The notes beneath the pieces are model-generated. The model ran no database searches. It saw nothing but the letters and a program-made list of their open reading frames with translations, and had not been told where the DNA came from. A DNA stretch of 23,758 nucleotides from NCBI GenBank assembly GCA_026260175.1, contig JAKCWW010000227.1, forward strand, positions 1 through 23,758, written 5' to 3'. A program made the position numbers and the translations under genes. Of this stretch, positions 1 through 10,291 are shown one piece after another. Position 1 is the first letter of the stretch. Each line of letters starts with the position of its first letter. Source of the DNA: Reticulitermes lucifugus. Its lineage: Eukaryota; Arthropoda; Insecta; Blattodea; Rhinotermitidae.

Positions 1-20
1 CAAAATTATGGATCCATGGA

Positions 21-23
21 ATG

Positions 24-57
<34 letters not shown>

Positions 58-63
58 TGTATG
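21..63. repeat. (GTAT)n microsatellite
   Basis: GTAT units run almost without interruption from about 31 to 62, preceded by a short TA-rich lead-in. This is a simple tetranucleotide repeat with no sign of function. Confidence 0.95.
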
Positions 64-330
64 AATATTAGTTGTCCCATTTTATATATAGGCCTATATA
101 TGTTTTAGAGGAAGTGTAAAAGCAGTTACATTTGCCAGAGAAGATCGAAAAATAGAAGTGGGAACACTTGCTAATTGAACAGTACAAGTCCCTGACTGAG
201 TTGCTGTGATTACAGTTCCCGATGAACCCGACAGCTGTTAAAGTATGTACTTTGTACTGCAGGATGGTAAACAGAAAGAGTAAGAAAAATGAATGCATGC
301 AGCACTGTGTTGGTACCGTTCGAATGATCT

Positions 331-366
331 TTCTTGTGTATGTATGTATTTATTTATTCATTCATT
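331..366. repeat. Mixed GTAT / TTTA / TTCA microsatellite
   Basis: Short runs of GTAT, then TTTA, then TTCA follow each other. The motif drifts along the tract, as in an old, mutating tetranucleotide repeat. It ends about 25 bases before the coding-like frame that begins at 392. Confidence 0.8.
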
Positions 367-391
367 AAAGTTCTTCTTTGATACTTATTAG

Positions 392-640
392 ACACTCGTA
401 GATTGGACAACCAAAGAGACTTTGACATCAGGAAACCCCGAATGTTATGATCCTGAAGAAACACAAGAAAACTATGAAAACTGAAAAGTAATTTACAAAA
501 ACATTCAGTAGGGACCGTCTTCCACAACAGGTAACTCTGTATCGGACAGAAAGTATGTCGAGACTTACGAGGACCAAAACAACGATGTAGAGGCTAAAAT
601 CATCCTGAAATTCAACAACCTGAACGAGCTAATCGAGTAG
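392..640 (+). pseudogene. Coding-like frame with two internal stops, possible broken 3' exon
   Basis: Reading from 392 in steps of three gives 82 codons that end at a TAG at 638-640, with only two stops inside (TGA at 482-484 and TAG at 509-511). The last 42 codons before the terminal stop are open. The product is acidic and polar, with phrases such as SDRKYVETYEDQNND and AKIILKFNNLNELIE. The bases just before 392 are TTATTAG after a T-rich stretch, which could serve as a splice acceptor. I do not recognise the protein. It could be a decayed last exon, a fragment of a mobile-element protein, or chance. About four or five stops would be expected in a random frame of this length, so the support is modest. 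Confidence 0.25.
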
Positions 641-1458
641 AGTGCAAGATGATATATTATTTAACGAGGCTGACAGTATCTCAGATTATATATCGTCCCT
701 GTTCCTTTCTTTCTTCATCTGTGTTCCTCTGTTTTAAATAGTAATTTTGTGTGATCAAACAAGCTAACACAAAGGGCTGAGGTCCAAAGTCAACTATTGG
801 CAGACAGAGTAACTGTTAGTTTTCGCACTTTGTTTATAGTCTTGTGGTAGCTGATTTATTAATTTGTTGATTTATTTCGTTGTTCTGTGGATCGCGCTGA
901 TAATAGAGTTTCTGTAGTACATTACACTGATCAAAGCTTTCTACGAACCAGTGGACAAGCCAACAACTTATTGGTGCTGTACTCTATTGTTTTACATAAC
1001 CCAATTAATTTGATCAAAAATCGATCAACCGCTAAACATTCTGTGATCCGATTTGCCATTTAATAGAAGATTAAATGACGAACGTTGTGTGAGGATTAAA
1101 TTGCTGTTTATTCAGTTTAGTGTGTCGCTTCTAAATTGGGGTCCGCGGTAGTCCGGAATGACGATCAAAGTTCCATAAACAAAAGAAAATATTTTTTGTT
1201 GTTGTAAATGTGCTCTTGTAGGATTGTAAGGCATTAATTCTGCAGCAGACTAATTTAGCTCGATGGTAGTTATTTGTATCTTCTACGTTAACAAGTGTGG
1301 TAATCCTAGCACAGTTTGCTTTGGACGGTGTTTTTCAAGGTACCTCATCCTGACGATGCAGAGCAGCCCGGGTTGTGTTCACAGACTCGTTTATATTATT
1401 TTATGCATAGACGTAAATACACCGTTTTCAAAAATTATTTTTTTAATTGTGAGTTTTA
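641..1458. other. No recognisable feature
   Basis: AT-rich sequence. I see no open frame with coding character, no tandem repeat and no element ends. Confidence 0.5.
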
Positions 1459-1668
1459 AGACTCTCACGGCCGTTACTATGAAGATTAGTCTTCTGAGTT
1501 TGACGCCGTGTAGCCTGGTAGGAATTTATGGACATACCAGAAAACCATGCCACCTCCATATTTAAGGCAGAAGAAATCAACCTTGAAAATGGAACATTAC
1601 TTCCTCCGAAACTTCGGTAAAGTTTTCCGAGTCTACAGAGTGTCTTATCCCAGAAGACAGTAATCTTC
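1459..1668. repeat. Head-to-head pair of the ACACGGCG repeat family (copy A)
   Basis: Two copies of one dispersed repeat meet head to head. The left copy reads on the minus strand from about 1565 to 1459 and contains CTACACGGCGTCA, then CAGAAGACT, then CGGCCGTGAG. The right copy reads on the plus strand from about 1580 to 1668. It contains CTTGAAAATGG, a GGAA...TTCC hairpin at 1591-1604, CCGAAACTTCGGTAA, and CAGAAGACAG with TCTTC. Neither copy has a coding frame. Similar pairs lie at 4832, 10292 and 19312. Confidence 0.75.
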
Positions 1669-2277
1669 CCGATTAATGTATTGAATTAATGGTAATTTTT
1701 GTTTCTTTGTCAGTACAACTCGCATGTGAGTGCGAAGAGGGAAATAAGAAAATAATAGTCATGTGACGTAATTTTCTCGCGCACAAGTCGTTATGTTGTA
1801 ACTTCAATTCAAAAGGCACAACATCACGACAATTGCTTGAAACAGATAGCCTTATTCATTAACGACCAGTTTGAAGAGATACTTGTGGTCTACTTAAGTC
1901 AAATAGCCAAGAAGGTAACCAGTTTTACATAATTTGTGACTTTTCAGCGCTTACACAAGGAATGTTTAGTGAATGTACAAGGTCATATGACGACAGTATC
2001 ACTTCGAGTCGAAGGGATTAATTATAGTGACATTTGAAAGAAAATTTCTCAGTCCTGGACCAAGTTCATTTGTCCTTTGCACAATAAGAACAATAAGAAG
2101 ATCGAGTTTCTATGACACTTGTACCTGTGATTGCATTATACGTGTACATTATCCAGTCTCTGTATAAAAGAAGTCTTCCACACTTCCAAGCAAATATATA
2201 GGACTCACAGCCGTGCTTTAGTTAACCCATAGGCTTAGCAGTTTATTGTAATGTCATAAGTAGGGTGGACCATTTCC
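1669..2277. other. No recognisable feature
   Basis: Unique-looking AT-rich sequence between a foldback repeat and the transposon relic. I see no reading frame or repeat in it that I can support. Confidence 0.5.
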
Positions 2278-2830
2278 TGCTTGACCGAGAAGTGCCGGTC
2301 CGACGCCCCGCCAGCGTTGCGTCTTATGGCGGCTCTCAGGAAGGGCAACAGTCGGTGAACGGAACTAAAACAAGATTCGCAGTGATAATAACCTTTAGAA
2401 AGTCTAATGAAAACTGACCAGTGCTACAGCAGATGCTGAAATTTTGCCCTCCTGACCGAGTGCACTCAGTATACCTGCGAAAAAGGGTGTTGTTGAGGTC
2501 TGCGCTCTTTTGGAATGTTACGCAGCTTAAATTATTACCGACGTTTCGGGACAACCTATAGGTCCTATTTTAAAGGGTCAAGCAAGCAAGTGTGTTGTTA
2601 ACTCTTTGGAGTTCTTCCCGGGAAATTGTTGAAATGTCGCGACGGATGTTGTTTTTTAGTTCTTCCAGAGTGTTGGGATTTGTTTTATTAAATTTATTTC
2701 TTACATTTTCCCAAAAATATAACCATGGGGGCCAAAGACCGCGCCTAATTATGCGGCCATCGAAAACCTCTCACAGGGCTTTGAAACATGCGAGTGTAAC
2801 ATAAGTTGTCGGCGAAAAGATTCTTGCGAC
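2278..2830 (-). pseudogene. Tc1/mariner-type transposase, C-terminal relic
   Basis: Read on the minus strand, this stretch gives a WP..RS..LAP-like segment near 2746-2760 and a W.YFWENV-like segment near 2710. NKTNPNTLEELKNN and IRRDISTIS follow near 2620-2680, then a tail ending in LFRRYTECTRSGGQNF near 2450-2500. Order and wording match the end of Tc1/mariner-superfamily transposases, where the final catalytic region is followed by a segment like DFFLWGYLK and then TLEEL. Frame changes and stops break the reading, and the upstream catalytic part is missing. About 2520-2590 is an insertion-like difference from the right arm. The family call is from recalled motif patterns. Confidence 0.65.
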
Positions 2831-2893
2831 ATGAATCATCGCGTTTGCTTCTCGTAAAGCAGTTCCCAGTCAGCCATTCAGTGCTGTAACAAC

Positions 2894-3450
2894 ATGCTTC
2901 GAGTCAGATCCACTATTCAGCAGCGCGTGTTTAGTGCAACTCTGTTTCAATGAGACAGCTGGAAAATGTCACAAAATTTCAATGCCGGTTTCCAGGAGAA
3001 CAAGTTCCTAGTAAACGAAGTATACACAACTTGTTCAGTAAGCTGATAACGACAGGATCGCTGCTGTACAAAAGGCGAGACAGGAGACGAATTGTGCTGG
3101 CAGAAATTGGACGATATTGGTGCTAGACATAAAACGCCACCAAGAAGATATCTTAAAGGACTGGCTGAAGACATGAGTTATCGAAAACGTCTGCACGAAG
3201 GGCCACCAAATTGTTAAAAGTACAACAGTATAAGACCAGTGACTTTTACTTGTGGGGGAGTGTAAAAGAGAATATAAAACGAATCCCCACACTCTGGAAG
3301 AACTAAGATACACCATTTACAGCGAGATTTCAACAATTTCCGGGGAATCCCGAGAGTTAACTACAACCTGTTCCGCAGGTATACTGCGTGTATTCGGTCG
3401 GGAGGGCAAAACTTTCCGCATTTGCTGTAGCACTGATGGGTTTTATTAGA
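2894..3450 (+). pseudogene. Tc1/mariner-type transposase with the catalytic middle deleted
   Basis: A possible start at 2894 is followed by IQQRVFSATLF. After a stop and a frame change comes a helix-turn-helix-like stretch at about 2986-3105 that includes PSKRSIHNLFSKLITTGSLL and KRRDRRR. A further frame change leads to KLDDIGARHKTPPRRYLKGL near 3100-3165. The N-terminal part then runs straight into DFYLWGSVKE near 3240, and TNPHTLEELRYTIYSEIS follows near 3278-3335. In intact relatives the catalytic acidic residues lie between these two parts, so most of the DDE/D domain has been lost. At least two frameshifts and one stop add to the damage. Confidence 0.65.
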
Positions 3451-3839
3451 CTTTCTAAAGGTTATTATCACTGCGAATCTTTGCCTAGCTCCTTTCACCG
3501 ACTGTTACCCCTCCAGAGATGCGACGTACGACGCAACGCTGGCGGGGCGTCGGGCCGGCACTTCTCGGTCAAGCAAAAAAAAATTACTCTTTACTTCCCA
3601 TTCTTATTCAAACAGCGATTAATATAGTACATTGGCACACGAAAATTGATACCAATCACCATTGGTTTTCTTCACTGTATATTGTTTGGGGTGATAACAT
3701 CAAATCGACGGAGATATTCTGGATATTTAGGAAGCACGGAGAAATTCACGTAACTTGGTCTAAAAGAAGCCTGAAGGTAGGGGGCGATTGGGTAAGAGGA
3801 TAAAAGAATGATTTGTCTAGAGGGTATACTAGTGTGGTT

Positions 3840-3900
3840 AGGGCCTGTGGTGGGCCTTTGTGAATGTGGCAATGAAACTTCGGATTTGATAAACGGCAAA
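3840..3900 (+). pseudogene. LINE reverse transcriptase, last residues (relic)
   Basis: The frame starting at 3848 gives WWAFVNVAMKLRI followed by TGA at 3887-3889. This resembles the end of a non-LTR retrotransposon frame that I recall from insect genomes as WRAYVRAAMNLRVP. A second frame over the same bases gives GLCECGNE, again like a common alternative reading of this repeat. Upstream sequence back to 3576 has no match that I can see, so only the 3' tip remains. The same 3' end recurs at 7728 and 12604. Confidence 0.45.
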
Positions 3901-4831
3901 TGACCGACTACTGTCTTCTCAACAAGGCGTCTGTGATCCATGGGGAGTTGGTCAGGTAGTTATTTATAAGGATTCAAGGTTTTAATTATGTACATAATTA
4001 GGTAATTTATTATTAGCTTCCTTGTGACAGAACAAGTAAGTTTTGAAGCTAACTTATGAAAACTTCAGCAAATTTTGTTTTTTACAATAGGGCCTACTCC
4101 GTGTGGCTGGTGTATTGGAACATGACCTACCTGTCTTTCTTCCTGCCTCCGGGAACATGAGGCAACGCCTTGTCGCACTTTTCCTCGTAATAAGCCTCGT
4201 TAAAGCACGAAACGAAATAATGGAGGAATCTGGTTTCCTCTGTCCTTCGTGTACAAGTATTTCCTCTCCTGTATCCCTTTCTCTTATTTCCTTTCATGGT
4301 ATTAATTTAATCACGGTTTCTGATAGTGTTATCTTCGTAGTTCATTCTAGTGGACGGCAAATCGTGAACTCAGTAACCAAGGAACGGTAGAGGGACAGCT
4401 CTGGTGTGAAACGGGCAGAGAGATGAAACCAAATGTCAGACTACATGAAACACAAGAAAAAGCATACAAGCTGGTTGATTGGGATTGCAGCAAGTAGTTG
4501 CGCGGCTTTGCGCATTCATATCCACTTCATACTTATAACTACAGAATGACGTGAAAAAGAACTTTAGATTTGTTAGGCAAGCCTGATTTTTTCTGATACC
4601 TGCTTGTCCGTTTTACATTAGACGGATAGAGTACAAATTTATCCCCTCGTAACTGTTAATGGCTTCACTAAATCGTTCGTTGAATGTTGGACTGAGACAA
4701 ATCATTGTTAAAGTAAAGCCCCTGTAATAAAAATCAGCAAAGACGGGTGTCTGTCCCACGGGCCAAACAACACAATAGCTTTACACAGAATATTAACAAA
4801 ATTTCAGTCCACCCTTATTTTATAATTACAT
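3901..4831. other. No recognisable feature
   Basis: The stretch contains only short open frames. One of 95 codons at 4103-4390 has no motif or codon pattern that I can support as a gene. No repeats were noticed. Confidence 0.5.
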
Positions 4832-5045
4832 CTTTCGAAGATGCTGACTTATGGGATATGTCGCCGTGTAGTCTGACATATGATTATCGATGTTTGGGTA
4901 GAACAAGCCCTCTTTTTATACCTTGAATATAGAAGCAGCAGTTTTCTCCAAAACCTCTGTAGTTTACTACTAGTGTACACGGCGTCGTGTACCATAATAC
5001 ACTGCTCTTAATAGTCACCGCCGTGAGAACCTCAGATGTCACATA
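4832..5045. repeat. Head-to-head pair of the ACACGGCG repeat family (copy B)
   Basis: The left copy reads on the minus strand from about 4905 to 4832, with CCCAAACATCGATAA, CAGACTACACGGCG and GCATCTTCG. The right copy reads on the plus strand from about 4922 to 5045. It contains CTTGAATATAGAAGCAGCAG, CTCCAAAAC, GTGTACACGGCGTCGT, and CCGCCGTGAGAACCTCAGAT near the end. The arrangement matches copies A, D and F. The right arm stops about ten bases before the tail of a LINE relic. Confidence 0.75.
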
Positions 5046-5055
5046 ACTAGTGATA

Positions 5056-5322
5056 TGTCGAATTCTTCTTCTTCTCCACTGGCTGTACGGTCGATGCAGG
5101 ACCCTGGCCTACTTGAGGATCAATTTACAGGCATCACTATCTCTACCTATTTTTCTCCAGCCTCTTAACACCAGTTTTCTTCAGCTCATTTTCAGCATCA
5201 TCCAACCATCTTTTTATTGCCTTTCCAACGGACCTTTTTCCTTCAGGGATTAAACACTTTCTTCACATTTCTTCTTTCTGGCATTCTTTCCACAAGTCCT
5301 AACCATCCCGAGACTGTTGAAT
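5056..5322 (-). pseudogene. Non-LTR retrotransposon reverse transcriptase, C-terminal relic
   Basis: The minus strand reads in broken frames through a set of phrases typical of the C-terminal end of LINE reverse transcriptases: LVERMPERRNVKKVFN, KRWLDDAE-like, GWRKIGRDSDACKLILK, ARVLHRPYSQW. It ends in arginine codons made by a GAAGAAGAAGAA tail (plus strand TTCTTCTTCTTC at about 5063-5075). A short trinucleotide tail is usual for RTE-type elements, so RTE is my first guess, without a search. Several frame changes and at least two stops break it, and nothing of the catalytic part is left. The 3' tail lies against foldback copy B. Confidence 0.6.
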
Positions 5323-5330
5323 AGACATTC

Positions 5331-6349
5331 GTAATTATAAACCTGTCATCATTATAACCGAGAGGAGTTTGTATTTTTCCTAGTAACAAGGAAGAACCGA
5401 GTGTGTAATATTGCTATCATGTAAAGATTAATTGTAATGCAAGGCAGTATGTGGAGCAGTTTCAAGTTCCAGTCTCCCTACCAGACATGGCTGAGATGGC
5501 CTCAGCCACGACATTCATTAAGGTAACTTTAAATCTGCAGCGTATCAGCAGCCGTCGACGAACTACGGTAATAAACTTCGGTCACCAGGAAATCCTCTTC
5601 CGCTCCCCGTCCACGTAAGCGCGTGCTAGCGACGTTGGTAAAGCAATTTGGTAAGTGAGTTAGCGTCGTCGTCGTCGTCACGTCATAGGCTTCCGCGGCG
5701 CCGCTATGCCTACCGTCTGATGTGTGATTAGTCTGTTCACACAAAGGTATAAAGTCTTTCTGTATTAAAGTAGTTTGTTCGGAATTGCATTTCCAGTAAC
5801 GGCATGAATATCGCTGTACCAATTTCTGTCCGTATTACATTTCCATACTGCGTTCACATTTTAGATTATTTAGGCAATGTCGAGCTTTTCCACGGTTTCT
5901 GTTCGATAGACAGTCTCTTTATCAAGGTATGGATAGTTGGATCGTCGACCTAACTTCCAACCCCATCATGTGTTTACAGTTGAGACCATCCGCCACCAAC
6001 TGAGGAAAATATCTTACTGGTGGAGCAAATTTAGTTAACTTGGATGTTAATGTAATTTATTTAACGGCTCTATTAACTGCGGAAATTGTGTGTGAGTAAT
6101 ACTGAAAGAGACAGGTGGATCGCCAGGTACTGTCAACTGGATAGGATTTGTGAAAAATCTTTCGGCGCCTATTGCTTGTTCTTTCTTAGAGGAAATGGGA
6201 GGAATCACGATGACGGAAGAGTCAGACAAGCCGTCAGCCGGGCCGAGGTTCGAATCAGGTACCTCTTGACTGCAACTCTTAGAACTCTTCTGCCTAAATG
6301 TGACGTAATAGAAGGAAAAATAGGCTCAACCTGTCTCTCTATCCCACAC
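5331..6349. other. No gene; contains a CpG-dense patch and a (GTC)n tract
   Basis: From 5541 to 5720 I count 24 CpG dinucleotides in 180 bases, well above the surrounding sequence. Part of this is a (GTC)n run at about 5662-5679, followed by CCGCGGCGCC. The minus strand is open for 97 codons over this patch, but I recognise nothing in the product. GGTTCGAATCA at 6247-6257 resembles a tRNA B box, but no clear A box precedes it. Confidence 0.4.
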
Positions 6350-6450
6350 GCTCTCTGAAGATGGAGACAGCAGGTTCCTCTTAAACGCTGGTAATTCTGT
6401 ACGGTGCTACACGGCGTGAAGTCTTAGGAAACAAATTTTCAGTCATGCTA
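6350..6450 (+). repeat. Single copy of the ACACGGCG repeat family (copy C)
   Basis: The copy begins with an intact CTGAAGA at 6355-6361, then TGGAGACAGCAGG, a damaged TTAAACGCTGGTAA in place of GAAACGTCGGTAA, and GCTACACGGCGTGA. It continues to TTTTCAGTC. I see no partner arm on the left, so this copy is solitary or has lost its mate. Confidence 0.6.
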
Positions 6451-6550
6451 CTGTTTCTGAACGTCGGAAATGAGAGTTTTTTGGATATGTATTTGACGTT
6501 GATTGTAATATAAATTGCTGACTGGCTTAAGCAACAAAGCAGTGAATGTA

Positions 6551-6633
6551 AGTGGCAGGTATACTGGTTCATTGGGCATTAAATGTGAATGCAAATACGA
6601 AGTAGTAGGTGTACTGGTTCAGTGGGCATTAAA
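6551..6633 (+). repeat. Two-copy direct repeat, 50-base period
   Basis: 6551-6583 and 6601-6633 match at 29 of 33 positions, including the shared core GGGCATTAAA. The intervening 17 bases are unrelated. This is a local tandem duplication with a 50-base period. Confidence 0.8.
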
Positions 6634-7727
6634 GAAACAAGTTAAGCCTAATGACCGGTGAACACTTGCAGTTAAATCAATAGTTAAGACAGCAGGCTGT
6701 GTTACGTTTCGTTCCAACGACATTATACAGTAATGTATTAAAATAGGGTAAGGTTCTAGCTATCAAACTCGTCGTCGACGACACAACGCTGATCGTTGCC
6801 TGCAAGTCCGTGAGGACCAAGTGAAGGCAGGCGATGTTAAAAGCGAGGAACCGGAACGGTTCGATACCGACTGTTTAAAAACTAATGTGACAAGGTCGAT
6901 GTTATTTATTGTGCGTCGATAGTATCAGATTAACGGAAGTACTATAAGCGTTCCGACTACAAGGATCGCCTTCACAGTACTACTGCTTAGTGACAGGAAA
7001 TAATTACATTTGGCAGCTGTATTTTTTGTTTATTTGGCGTCTGTGAAATTTGCACAACCATATTTTCTAATCTGTTTTTAGACTATGTTTTATTTACTAA
7101 TTTGACGTTAATCCAGGTTTAACTACAGTGTAAATAATCATCATGTAGTATATTATATTTCAACACATACGATGGAAAAACTCCAAAAAGTCTGCGAGTT
7201 CGAATGTCATGTACCATCGCCAGAACCCTATATAACAGTATAAGGAAAGGAGATTTATTTTACAATTCTAAAATTGCTGAGTTTTTGTACATATTACATT
7301 TTATGTTATTCGTGCTGATATTAACGAACGTAGTTAACACTCGTGCGTCGCATGGTGGATATTCTGGGTTCAAGAATTGCTTCTGCGAAGACCAGGCTAG
7401 TTTTATGTCCCGGTCGAGGTTCGGAATACAAGTCAGAAGCAATGCCGCTGGACCGAACTTGTTCGGTTCCATGCTGTTGTATTGTCGGTAAATAGGGTAT
7501 AGACCTACATCCACCGTCTCATAGGCTAAAACTTCTGCATCCAGTGCTCTAAATTTACAATTTTGGCTGTACATTTTGTAAAGTTTACATGTGTCATATT
7601 TACACTTTAAGGAACTGTTAAAATTGTCCTTATAATTTCGCACCGCTTTTGAGGCATAGTTGTGCACTTGGCGGGGGGGGGGTTGTACCAGTATTAGTGA
7701 ATCTTGAAAGAATAGTGCTTTAGTTTG
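6634..7727. other. No recognisable gene; long minus-strand open frame of unknown meaning
   Basis: The longest open frame in the window lies on the minus strand at 7260-7898 (212 codons). Its first third is antisense to the LINE relic at 7728-7805. It has no signal peptide, no membrane segment and no motif that I know, and I see no splice sites that would make it an exon. A run of nine or ten G residues lies near 7673-7682. I treat the frame as probably fortuitous. Confidence 0.35.
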
Positions 7728-7805
7728 TGGACTGGATTCATTCTGGTGCAGGATAGGGGCCAGTGGCAGACTCTTGTGAAGGTCATTATACACCGCTGTA
7801 TTCCA
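7728..7805 (+). pseudogene. LINE reverse transcriptase, last residues (relic)
   Basis: The plus-strand frame gives WTGFILVQDRGQWQTLVK and then VIIHRCIP. I align this with the recalled insect LINE ending WINLAQDRDQWRALVNTVMNLRVP: the QDR.QW and LV positions agree, while the last residues have drifted. The frame stays open to 8021, but that extension shows no further likeness. Upstream I see no more of the element. Confidence 0.5.
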
Positions 7806-8010
7806 AAAAAACGACAGGGCAGAATTCAGCTCCTTGACCCCACAACAAGAGGCCAAGGTTTTGGGGCGTTTATGAAAATTCATGAACGTCACTTGCAAGC
7901 GATATTTCTGAAACGCATACAGGCAGTATATATAGTGACTAAGCTACGGGTTGGACGACAGAGAAATCTTGGTCCGATTAGCGAAGGAGCAAGAACTTTT
8001 ATTTTCCACG

Positions 8011-8075
8011 TAGTAGCCTGAGCGACTCTAAATCCCACCCAGGTTCTAATCCAGTGGGAGCAGGATTCTTTACCC
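8011..8075 (+). repeat. Possible tRNA-derived SINE head (relic)
   Basis: TAGCCTGAGCG at 8014-8024 resembles an A box, and GGTTCTAATCC at 8042-8052 resembles a B box. They are separated by about the distance found in tRNA genes. The B box sits in an imperfect hairpin, CCCACCCAGG...CCAGTGGG. The following GGAGCAGGATTC recalls SINE bodies seen in insects. No 3' end can be placed. Confidence 0.35.
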
Positions 8076-10291
8076 GGCAGTTATGCGGCAGGTGCAGGAA
8101 GATGACCACTCCTTTTCATCATAAGATTGCATGGAGTTATTCCTTCACCCAAATATGTCTCGATGTCCTGATGGCTTACTGGTTGATTAAACACAGGGAC
8201 AACTGTAACTGACCTCACTTTTACGAGCCACTGTGGTACTCTGTCGAGATGAATCGAGTGGGACTGTCGCTAACGAGCAATCAGGACGGAGACGAGCAGA
8301 CAAGGACAGAGAACGCTGAAGCATCATCCGGGCCATTGATTAAAGTCAATACTTGGCCTGCATCTCAGAGCTGAAAACTGGTTTCGTCTTCTAGATTCAA
8401 CAACCTTCTGCTTGGTTTTGTAGCTCATTTAGTTTTTGCTTGTTCTGCTATTTCTGTTCCTCCTACTTTCAGTGGGATTAACACTTCGCGGATTTTTATT
8501 ACGCGATTCAGAATGCCGAATATCTTACTGCTTAAGTCAATTCACATTATACGAGTAGGAGAAGAAAATTGTCTAAAATTCTGATATGCAGACAAACATT
8601 TTGGTCGACAGGTGAATGTGGATCTTATTTTGTGACACTGCTGTGGATCTCGCCTCCGATAGGCTCTCAAGATGTATTTGTTGCTGCTCTACTGTTGTCC
8701 TAAACACATGCAGGCCGATGCATTACAATGGTAAAAGTATGGAATTAAAAAATAATTTGACATGGATGAGGTTTGTCATTTTCTGTGTATTATAAGTGAC
8801 CGAGTGAGTTTATTACAGTTCCTAAATCTAGCTTCGGAAGGACGAATGACAAATTTGTCGTTAGACTCAATTCCTTGGTCGCCATATATTTCACCCGCTG
8901 GCTACGAAGATATATTCAATTACAACATTGACCAGTGTGGTACTGTTGTTATTGTCATTATTATACAAACGTCGCTGTACTGTATATGAACAAAAATATT
9001 GACCGTTACTTTTCAACAGGGGTTTATTGGAACCAAAGAATCACATTTAACCTTTGAAGACAGACGTTCGTGGAAATCAGATTTAAAACCTCACTTCCCA
9101 CCTCACAGAGAACGTCGTCTTCATTACAATGATCAGTTAATGAAAGCTGTATACAGAAATATTTGGTATTATGAGAATCGTACGAAGCACGCAAATATAC
9201 TGTGAGCCGGAATCCAGAGTTTAGTAATGTTGCTGCAGGCGATGCGCATAGTTACCAATGAGCCTTAAACTTTACATTACATTTCAGGCAGCAAATACCT
9301 GTTTGTCGTTACAGTAACATGTGACAGACGTATTTGGAGATGCACGATACGTGCAGTGTGTGTTAACATTACGAGAAGAACATTTTCGGTAGTCTACCAA
9401 TCAGTGAAACAAAGTCACTCAATCAGTTCGTTTGTTACACATTTCTATGCAGTGATCCTGTTTGAATCGAAGTCCGTTGGTGTTTGTGAAGTGTCTGGCA
9501 TTCAGAATTGTACTAATTTGTAATTGGATGTTAGTACTGTGTTGTACTGCGCTGTGCTGCGCGTCTAAAGTCGTCACTCTTCATGATCAAGCAGCCCTGT
9601 TAATTGATGTAATGGTATTTTACTCGCAATTTTGACTGTATTTTAAATCACTTAATTTCGAAAATTATAAAGTGTTCAAAATTGAGGACTCTCAAAATAT
9701 TTTGTGTAATCAAGTGTTACGCCCGTATTCTTTTTTTTACGATCCGTGCTTTTTCGATTGCACTTTTTTTGTGTTTATTCTTCTCTATAGCTGATTGGTC
9801 GTGTACGTTCGTCACGTAATTACAAACATAGCCTGTTGTTGGACATGAACGATGAACCAATTTGCATACTCTCTGAGTCACTTCCCATGGCGAAAATGTC
9901 ACCTACTGCTGCAATAGCGCTGAGTGAAAAGGTCACTAGATCGACCCAATTTCCACTGTCGTTCTAGGTCTATGTTTTGTGCTTTAAAGGGGATGTATTA
10001 TGAAACTTAAATTAGATTTTCAGGAAGAATAGCTTTGGGACGTAAATATGCTTGAAACTACAGAATATGCCAGAATAATCATACCACACTGCAAACATTT
10101 GTTTTGTAAGTCCGTGTGTGCAGAAGTGAAGAGACAAACGCGGTAAGCTATTTGCGGTCACTGTTTAGTGTCTTTGTCATATTACAAGTAGAGTATTTTC
10201 GGAACGAGACACGACCCACTGAAGAAACTGTTAGGTCTATTGTACTGTCTGTAGTGTTTCTGACATAAATGTACACTGCAGATCATATTAG
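8076..10291. other. No recognisable feature
   Basis: About 2.2 kb of AT-rich sequence with only short open frames (75 codons at 8762-8989, 68 codons at 8999-9205). None shows a known motif. I found no repeats or element ends. Confidence 0.45.

Larger units (their letters stand above)
2278..3575. mobile_element. Inverted pair of Tc1/mariner-type transposon relics
   Basis: The outer parts are long imperfect inverted repeats. About 2278-2725 matches the reverse complement of about 3237-3575, starting with TGCTTGACCGAGAAGTGCCG at 2278-2297 and on the minus strand inward from 3575. Each arm encodes the C-terminal end of the same transposase family, followed by a non-coding tail rich in GCCAGCG and CGACGCCCC. 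The right half also carries the helix-turn-helix N-terminal part. The two halves differ in content, so this may be two partial insertions in opposite orientation or one element rearranged by an inverted duplication. I could not find a convincing TA target duplication at the outer ends. It cannot be autonomous as it stands. Confidence 0.75.

Noticed and set aside
5880-5938. A further hammerhead-like head on the minus strand (CTTGATAAAGAGACTG... then CAGAAACC)
   Set aside because: The core is too far from CTGANGA, the hairpin does not lead directly to GAAAC, and no repeat body follows.
6247-6257. A SINE or tRNA B box (GGTTCGAATCA)
   Set aside because: There is no convincing A box at a suitable distance and no SINE body downstream.
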